In this document: positions 59,034 through 64,000 of the stretch, piece after piece
Numbering within the stretch: position 1 is the stretch's first letter
Layout of the letters: each line of letters opens with the position of its first letter
Assembly (NCBI RefSeq): GCF_014636935.1
Contig: NZ_BMES01000001.1
Span: 599,383-663,382, forward strand
Direction: 5' to 3'
Origin: Alsobacter metallidurans
Lineage (GTDB): Bacteria; Pseudomonadota; Alphaproteobacteria; Rhizobiales; Beijerinckiaceae
DNA: 64,000 bases
Position numbers and translations under genes: made by a program
Notes under the pieces: generated by a model
What the model saw: the letters and a program-made list of their open reading frames with translations, nothing else
The model's database searches: none
Told to the model about the DNA's origin: nothing

Positions 59034-60104
59034 ATGCAGGAGCGCTCGGGCGACGAGCTGCCCGAGCCCGGCCCGGCCGTCGCCGGTTCGCCGAGCGGCA
59101 GGCTTGGCGGCCCGAACGCGCCGCGCGGACGCTGGGCCTGGATCGGCGCCGGCGCGAGCGTGCTTTTGTTCGTGATCTCCGCCGTGGTGCTCTGGCGCAT
59201 CCTCTCGGAGGTGAAGCTCGCCGACGTGCGCGCCGCCTTCGCCAGGACCGAGCTCGAGAACCTTGCCATCGCGCTCGCCTTCGTGACGCTGAGCTACACG
59301 CTGCTCACCGCCTATGACGCGCTGGCGCTGCGCCAGCTCAAGCTGCGCATCCCGTTCCGCACCACCGCGCTGGGCTCCTTCACCAGCTACGCCATCTCGT
59401 TCACGCTCGGCTTCCCGCTCGTGACGGCCGCCACGGTCCGCTACTGGATCTACGCGCCGCTCGGCGTATCGCCCGGGAAGGTCGCAAGCCTGACCACCAT
59501 CGCGGGGCTCACCTTCCTGCTCGGCATGGGCACGGTCGTAGGCCTCGGGCTGATCTGGCAGGCGCCGGCCATTTCCGACATCAACCACCTGGCCGTGAAC
59601 GCGAACCGGCTCATCGGCGCGGCCGTGCTGGCCGTGATCGCCGGCTACCTGGTCTGGGTCGGGGCCAAGCGGCGGGCCGTGCGGGTGCAGCGCTGGCGGC
59701 TGGAGCTGCCCAGCTTCCGCGTCTCGCTCGCCCAGATCGTGCTCGGCGCGGCGGAAGTCTGCTGCGCCAGCGCCGTGTTGTACGTGCTGCTGCCGCCCGG
59801 CTATGGCGTCGAGTTTCAGACGCTGGCGGCCATCTACGCGTTTGCGTGCATCCTCGGCATCGTCAGCCACGCGCCGGGCGGCCTCGGCGTTTTCGAGAGC
59901 ACCATGCTGCTCGCCTTCTGGCGGCTTCCTTATGGCGGGATGATCGGCGCGCTGCTGCTGTTTCGGATCTGCTACTACCTCATACCCTTCGTTCTCGCGC
60001 TGGCGCTTCTCGGAGCCATGGAGATCGTCCGCCGGGTAAAAGCCTTCCGGGCCGACGAGGGCGAGGATGAGGACGACGACGAGGTCGAGGTCGGATCGGG
60101 CTGA
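59034..60104 (+). CDS. Membrane protein of the LPG-synthase TM / UPF0104 family
   Basis: 356 residues, about eight membrane helices, PF03706-like (the flippase half of MprF) without the aminoacyl-transferase half. Helices and conserved segments include SYTLLTAYDALALRQLKLRIPFR, SYAISFTLGFPLVTAATVRYW and SHAPGGLGVFESTMLLAF. An acidic tail (EGEDEDDDEVEVGSG) ends the protein. ATG 59034 has AGGA nine bases upstream; ATG 59025 abuts that site. phoR follows after 11 bases, so they are likely cotranscribed. Role unknown; lipid translocation is the family guess. Confidence 0.85.
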   Translation: MQERSGDELPEPGPAVAGSPSGRLGGPNAPRGRWAWIGAGASVLLFVISAVVLWRILSEVKLADVRAAFARTELENLAIALAFVTLSYTLLTAYDALALRQLKLRIPFRTTALGSFTSYAISFTLGFPLVTAATVRYWIYAPLGVSPGKVASLTTIAGLTFLLGMGTVVGLGLIWQAPAISDINHLAVNANRLIGAAVLAVIAGYLVWVGAKRRAVRVQRWRLELPSFRVSLAQIVLGAAEVCCASAVLYVLLPPGYGVEFQTLAAIYAFACILGIVSHAPGGLGVFESTMLLAFWRLPYGGMIGALLLFRICYYLIPFVLALALLGAMEIVRRVKAFRADEGEDEDDDEVEVGSG

Positions 60105-60115
60105 GGGGCGCAGGG

Positions 60116-61186
60116 ATGGACGACGCCGCGCAGGACCCATCGCCGCCGCCCGCGCGCGACGCGTTCGTGGCGTCGGTGCTGGAGGCAATCCCGGACCCCG
60201 TGATCCTGGTCGACCCCGTTCTCACGGTGGTGCTCTGCAACGCCGCCGCGCGACGGACATGGCGGTTCGTCGCACCCGGCAAGCCGCTGTCCTTCGCGCT
60301 GCGTGCGCCGGCCTTGATCCGCGCCGCCGAAGCCGCGGTGCGCGGCGAGGGGCCGATTTCGGATGAATACGACGAGCGCGTCCCCGTGCAGCGGGTGTTT
60401 TCCTTCCGGGCGTCCGCTCTGCCGGGCGAAGCCAGGGAGCCCGGCGAGCCCGCCGCCCTGATCGCCTTCCACGACCTCACCGAAGCGCGCCGGCTGGAAA
60501 AAATGCGCGTCGACTTCGTCGCCAACGCCAGCCACGAGCTGCGCACTCCGCTGGCGTCCCTGCTCGGCTTCGTGGAAACTCTGGAGGGTCCGGCCAAGAA
60601 CGACGCCGTCGCGCGCGAACGCTTTCTCGCCATCATGCGCGCCCAGGCGCAGCGCATGTCTCGCCTGATCGACGATCTCCTGTCGCTGTCGCGCATCGAG
60701 ATGAGCGAGCATCGCCACCCCGACGCGCCCGTGGACCTCGCCGCCGTGGCCCGTCAGGTGGTCGACACGCTGCGGCCGCTGGCCGAGGACAAGGGCGTCG
60801 AGATCCGCATCGATAGCCCCGGTCCCGTGATCGTGCCGGGCGATCGCGACGAGCTGCTGCGGGTCGCCGACAACCTCGTCGAGAACGCCATCAAGTACGG
60901 CCAGGCCGGCAAGCTGGTCGAGATCACGGTCGACAGCGTGGAGGACGGCGGGCGACCGCACGGGCGCTTGTCGGTGCGCGACCATGGTCCCGGCATCGCG
61001 CCCGCCGATCTGCCGCGGCTCACCGAACGCTTCTACCGCGCCGAAACCGGCGACAAGAGCGGCACGGGCCTCGGCCTCGCGCTGGTGAAGCACATCGCCA
61101 CCCGCCACCGGGGTCGCCTCGCGGTGGAAAGCCGGCGCGGGGAGGGCTCCACGTTCCGCGTCACGATCCCGCAGTCGAATCCCTAG
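60116..61186 (+). CDS. phoR: PhoR-type sensor histidine kinase lacking membrane helices
   Basis: 356 residues. A PAS-like domain (VLEAIPDPVILVDPVLTVVLCN, residues 21-120) is followed by the HisKA dimer domain with phospho-acceptor His140 (NASHELRTPLASLLGFVETLEG), and HATPase_c with NLVENAIKYG, HGPGIAPADLPRLTERFYR and GTGLGLALVKH. The PhoR assignment rests on the kinase sequence and on phoB next door. No N-terminal transmembrane segment exists, unlike most PhoR proteins, and the previous gene ends 11 bases upstream, leaving no room for one. Confidence 0.88.
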   Translation: MDDAAQDPSPPPARDAFVASVLEAIPDPVILVDPVLTVVLCNAAARRTWRFVAPGKPLSFALRAPALIRAAEAAVRGEGPISDEYDERVPVQRVFSFRASALPGEAREPGEPAALIAFHDLTEARRLEKMRVDFVANASHELRTPLASLLGFVETLEGPAKNDAVARERFLAIMRAQAQRMSRLIDDLLSLSRIEMSEHRHPDAPVDLAAVARQVVDTLRPLAEDKGVEIRIDSPGPVIVPGDRDELLRVADNLVENAIKYGQAGKLVEITVDSVEDGGRPHGRLSVRDHGPGIAPADLPRLTERFYRAETGDKSGTGLGLALVKHIATRHRGRLAVESRRGEGSTFRVTIPQSNP

Positions 61187-61223
61187 ACGGCTCCGCCCGC
61201 AAGGGTTGCGGAGTGTAATATGA

Positions 61224-61243
61224 ATGTCATGGACCGGTCATAC
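61224..61243 (+). promoter_or_regulatory. Pho-box-like site before phoB
   Basis: Two GTCAT elements at 61226-61230 and 61237-61241, exactly 11 bases apart, in the form TGTCAT-N5-GGTCAT. PhoB binds 11-bp-spaced direct repeats of this kind. It lies 34 bases ahead of the phoB start and suggests autoregulation. Confidence 0.55.
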
Positions 61244-61276
61244 ACAGCAGGCTGTGAAGCATCCGGAGACCGCGTG

Positions 61277-61981
61277 ATGGCGTCCGCCCCATTCATCCTG
61301 ATCGTCGAGGACGAGGAGGCGCTGACGCTGTTGTTGCGCTACAACCTCGAAGCCGAAGGCTACCAGGTCGACGCTGTGGCGCGCGGCGACGAGGCCGACA
61401 TCCGCATCCGCGAGCGCACCCCCGACCTGATCCTGCTCGACTGGATGCTGCCCGGCCTTTCCGGCATCGAGCTGTGCCGGCGGCTGCGCCAGCGCCCCGA
61501 GACCCAGCGCCTGCCCATCATCATGCTCACCGCGCGCGGCGAGGAGAGCGAGCGCGTCCGCGGCCTCGCGACCGGGGCCGACGACTATGTGGTGAAGCCG
61601 TTCTCGGTGCCCGAGCTGGTGGCGCGCGTCCGCGCCTTGCTGCGCAGGGCCTCGCCCGAGCGGGTCGCCAGCATGCTGGAATCCGGCGACATCGCGCTCG
61701 ACCGCGAAACCCGCCGCGTGCGCCGCAGCGGCCGCGAGCTGCGCCTCGGCCCGACCGAGTTCCGCATGCTCGAATTCCTGATGGAGAAGCCCGGCCGCGT
61801 CTTCACGCGCTCGCAGCTCCTCGACGGCGTCTGGGGCCTCGACAGCGAGATCGACGAGCGCACCGTGGACGTCCATGTCGGGCGCCTGCGCAAGGCCATC
61901 AACCGCCCGCGCGAAAAGGACCCGATCCGCACCGTGCGGGGCTCGGGCTACTCCTTCGACGAAACCTTCGCGCGCCGCTGA
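61277..61981 (+). CDS. phoB: Phosphate regulon response regulator PhoB
   Basis: 234 residues. Receiver domain with acidic pocket (IVEDEE), phospho-acceptor Asp55 (LILLDWMLPG), Thr/Lys switch residues (MLTARGEES, VVKPFSV), then an OmpR-type winged helix (GPTEFRMLEFLMEKPGRVFTRSQLLDGVWG). RTVDVHVGRLRKAI and RTVRGSGYSF are typical PhoB. ATG 61277 follows GGAG at good spacing; the frame back to 61220 runs over the Pho-box-like site. Adjacent to phoR with no pst or phoU gene between or after them in this window. Confidence 0.93.
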   Translation: MASAPFILIVEDEEALTLLLRYNLEAEGYQVDAVARGDEADIRIRERTPDLILLDWMLPGLSGIELCRRLRQRPETQRLPIIMLTARGEESERVRGLATGADDYVVKPFSVPELVARVRALLRRASPERVASMLESGDIALDRETRRVRRSGRELRLGPTEFRMLEFLMEKPGRVFTRSQLLDGVWGLDSEIDERTVDVHVGRLRKAINRPREKDPIRTVRGSGYSFDETFARR

Positions 61982-61985
61982 GCCC

Positions 61986-63161
61986 CTACTGCGCCGCGCA
62001 GTTGGCGATCAGCCGCCGGATGAAGCCGACGCCGCGCTCGATTTCGTCCAGCGTGATGTATTCGTCCGGCTGGTGTGCCTGGTTGATGGATCCCGGCCCG
62101 CACACCACGGTCGGCAGTCCGTTGCGCTGGAAGTGCCCGGCCTCCGTGCCGTACGGCACCGTCATGGTCTGGTTGCGGCCGGCCAGCCGCAGGGCCAGCG
62201 TCTCGGCGGCGGAACCAGGGTCTGGCGCGAGCCCCGGAACCGCGACCTCCAGCAGCGTCTCGACCGAGCCCGGCCATCCCCACCGGGTGAGGCGCGGCAC
62301 CACCACGCGCTGCGCGTAATCCTGCAGCATGCGGGCGACCTCTTCCTCGTCGGTCCCGGGCACGCCGCGCACCTCCCACTGGAAGTGGCAGATTTTCGGC
62401 AGGATGTTGCGGGCCGTGCCGCCGTTCACGGTTCCGACATGCACCGACGAGTAGGGCGGGTCGAAACGGCCCGTGGGGTCGCCCTTTTCGCGGTAGACGT
62501 CCGAGAGCCGGTCCAGCTCCTGCAGCAGCCATCCGGCCGCGAACACCGCGTTGGAGCCGAGCTCCGGCTTGGCCGAATGCGCCTCGTAGCCGTGCACATA
62601 GGTGTTGAACGTGACCACGCTCTTGTGGGCGTCGGCCACCTGCAGCTCGGTCGGCTCGCCCACGATCACGGCCTGCGGCCGCGGCAGGTCGACGCCCATG
62701 CGCCGGATGGTGTCCACCACGCCGAGGCAGGTGAGCTCCTCGTCGTAGCTGAGCATGATGTGGATGGGCGTCTTCAGCGCGGCCGCCTGCATCTCCGGCA
62801 CGAGCGACAGCGCGATCGCCGCGAAGGCCTTCATGTCCACCGCGCCGCGCCCGTAGGCCTTTCCGTCCCCCACCCGCAACGTAAAGGGATCGCTGGTCCA
62901 GGCCTGGCCGGCGACCGGCACTACGTCCGTATGGCCGGACAGCACGATCCCGCCGCGGTCCGTCGGACCGATCGTCGCGAACAGGGCGGTCTTGTCGCCT
63001 GTCTCGTTGGGGACGCGCACCGACGTGACGCCAAGGTCGGCGAGGTAGCGCTCCACGAAGGCGATCAGGTCGAGGTTCGAGCGCGCGCTTTCGGTGTCGA
63101 ACGATACCAAGCGTTCGAGCAGGGCGAGGGGGGTCATCGCGGTTCCGTGCTTGGCGGCCAT
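61986..63161 (-). CDS. argE: Acetylornithine deacetylase
   Basis: 391 residues, M20 zinc hydrolase. Zinc ligands and catalytic residues are visible in LSGHTDVVPVAGQ, YGRGAVDMKAF, LSYDEELTCLG (general-base Glu) and the C-terminal YGTEAGHFQRNGLPTVVCGPG, with the lid domain between. It removes acetate from N-acetylornithine in arginine synthesis; related M20 deacylases cannot be fully excluded. ATG 63161 overlaps the apaG stop by one base (TGATG), so the two are coupled. Confidence 0.9.
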   Translation of the reverse strand: MAAKHGTAMTPLALLERLVSFDTESARSNLDLIAFVERYLADLGVTSVRVPNETGDKTALFATIGPTDRGGIVLSGHTDVVPVAGQAWTSDPFTLRVGDGKAYGRGAVDMKAFAAIALSLVPEMQAAALKTPIHIMLSYDEELTCLGVVDTIRRMGVDLPRPQAVIVGEPTELQVADAHKSVVTFNTYVHGYEAHSAKPELGSNAVFAAGWLLQELDRLSDVYREKGDPTGRFDPPYSSVHVGTVNGGTARNILPKICHFQWEVRGVPGTDEEEVARMLQDYAQRVVVPRLTRWGWPGSVETLLEVAVPGLAPDPGSAAETLALRLAGRNQTMTVPYGTEAGHFQRNGLPTVVCGPGSINQAHQPDEYITLDEIERGVGFIRRLIANCAAQ

Positions 63162-63553
63162 CAGTGCATCACCCGGCGGCGGTTGGGGCTGTCCAGCGAA
63201 AAGGCCGGGATGTCGATGTCGAAATGCGCGCCGTCCTGGCCCTGCATGCCGTAGGTGCCCGACATGATGCCCTCCGGCGTCTCCAGCGGGCAACCGCTCG
63301 TGTATTTGAACGTCTCTCCCGGTCCAATCGTCGGCTGCTTGCCGATCACGCCCTCGCCGCGCACTTCCTTTACGGCGCCTGTCGAGTCGCGAATGTGCCA
63401 GCAGCGGGTGAGCAGCGTCACGGTCTCGGCGCCGAGGTTTACGATCTCGACCGTGTAGGACCAGAAGAATTGCTTCTTTTCAGGCGCCGACTGGTCCGCC
63501 ATGTAGGCGGGCGTGACGGTGACCTGGATCTGGCGGGTGACGGCCCGATACAT
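63161..63553 (-). CDS. apaG: ApaG-domain protein
   Basis: 130 residues, normal length for ApaG. Fibronectin-like beta fold with the family core YTVEIVNLGAETVTLLTRCWHI, VRGEGVIGKQPTIGPGETFKYTSGCPLETPEGIMSGTYGMQ. Linked genetically to Co2+ resistance and Mg2+ transport in enterobacteria; biochemical role unsettled. ATG 63553 begins the homology; the frame extends to 63607. Confidence 0.92.
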   Translation of the reverse strand: MYRAVTRQIQVTVTPAYMADQSAPEKKQFFWSYTVEIVNLGAETVTLLTRCWHIRDSTGAVKEVRGEGVIGKQPTIGPGETFKYTSGCPLETPEGIMSGTYGMQGQDGAHFDIDIPAFSLDSPNRRRVMH

Positions 63554-63661
63554 CGTCGCGTGAACTCCGGGGGCTGCGGAAAGCGCTCGCGTCCTAAAGC
63601 ATTTCACCGCGGAGGGGAATCGGCTTTGCTCGGCGGCGGGCGCCGGGAGCGTGGAGCAGGC

Positions 63662-64000
63662 ATGTTGGACGGAATGGCGCGGCGGTTGATCGACCCGCCG
63701 CTGGCGCGGCTCGCGACGCGTTGCGTGCGCCTCGGCCTCACCGCCAACGCCATCACGGGGCTGGCGCTCTGCTTCGGGATCGCGAGCGCGGCCGCGATCG
63801 CGGCGGGCGATTTTGCGCTGGGGCTCGCCCTGATGGCGCTCGGACGGATCGGCGACGGCCTCGACGGCGCGGTCGCCCGCCAGACCCGGCGCACGGATCT
63901 GGGCGGCTTCCTCGACATCGTGTCGGATTTCGTTTTCTACGGCGCCGTGCCGCTGGCCTTCGCGTTTGTCGCGCCCAACGCCAATGCGCTCGCGGCCGCC
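63662..64000 (+). CDS. CDP-alcohol phosphatidyltransferase family protein (cut by window end)
   Basis: The first 113 codons read in frame to the last base. ATG 63662 follows GGAG at five bases. The family signature DG-x2-AR-x8-G-x3-D-x3-D is intact in GDGLDGAVARQTRRTDLGGF and LDIVSD (about residues 64-89), with two hydrophobic helices before it. It should join a CDP-diacylglycerol-type donor to an alcohol in phospholipid synthesis. The acceptor is unknown because the C-terminal part is missing. Divergent from apaG; the 108-base gap has no other feature I can support. Confidence 0.85.
   Translation, partial: MLDGMARRLIDPPLARLATRCVRLGLTANAITGLALCFGIASAAAIAAGDFALGLALMALGRIGDGLDGAVARQTRRTDLGGFLDIVSDFVFYGAVPLAFAFVAPNANALAAA

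Noticed and set aside
61197-61212. CCGCAA-GGG-TTGCGG stem as a terminator or EPS palindrome copy
   Set aside because: The stem is only six pairs with a three-base loop and no T run, and the arms are in the wrong order for the EPS motif. It may matter to phoR mRNA but I cannot support a call.

Overview
The window is GC-rich chromosomal DNA of an alphaproteobacterium, most likely order Hyphomicrobiales (Rhizobiales). The grounds are codon use, the gene families present (TreS-maltokinase, MalQ-TreY, PhoR/PhoB, ApaG/ArgE) and the palindromic intergenic repeats typical of that order. I cannot name a genus. I see no rRNA, tRNA, CRISPR array, transposase or phage gene. Nearly every base lies in an ordinary chromosomal gene, and most of the longer ORFs antisense to these genes are GC-driven shadows.

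Region 1 (1-13133) is a mixed housekeeping stretch. It holds repeats, an M3 oligopeptidase, an RND efflux operon (tetR-adaptor-pump, leftward) with a 22-bp perfect operator, a large MscS-type channel, a lytic transglycosylase with a SPOR-like tail, an FMN reductase, a small tail-anchored protein and a thioredoxin-reductase-like flavoprotein.

Region 2 (13258-37136) is a dense alpha-glucan/trehalose locus: otsA, glgX, a malQ-treY fusion, glgE, a treS-maltokinase fusion and glgB run rightward with overlapping or nearly overlapping ends. A chemoreceptor, a metallophosphoesterase/nucleotidyltransferase pair, a GH13 alpha-glucosidase and treZ follow. Together they encode four trehalose/alpha-glucan routes (OtsAB, TreYZ, TreS, and GlgE through maltose-1-phosphate). 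The classical glycogen synthase genes glgA/glgC are absent here. otsB lies about 40 kb from otsA, at the far end of region 3.

Region 3 (37882-55287) is a Wzx/Wzy-type exopolysaccharide locus. It encodes WecB and WecC-type enzymes (UDP-ManNAc and UDP-ManNAcA), an initiating sugar transferase, a VpsF-like polymerase, a Tat-exported GH5 enzyme, a Wzz/BY-kinase-like protein with a ruined Walker A, an AsnB-type amidotransferase, a WecG-type transferase, a flippase, two GT4 transferases and an acyltransferase. No outer-membrane export protein is present. A shared inverted repeat (TTGCAACC-N3-GGTTGCAA) recurs in five of its control regions.

Region 4 (55451-64000) holds otsB, an aldo/keto reductase, a proline-rich small protein, an Ldh-family dehydrogenase, an LPG-synthase-TM protein, phoR and phoB (with a Pho-box-like site), argE, apaG and the start of a CDP-alcohol phosphatidyltransferase cut by the window edge.

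Two regulatory threads are my main inferences. One is the exopolysaccharide palindrome. The other is a set of promoters resembling those of the alphaproteobacterial general-stress sigma factor EcfG (GGAAC-N16-CGTT): one perfect copy before the tail-anchored protein, and near matches before otsA, otsB, treZ, the alpha-glucosidase and the proline-rich protein.
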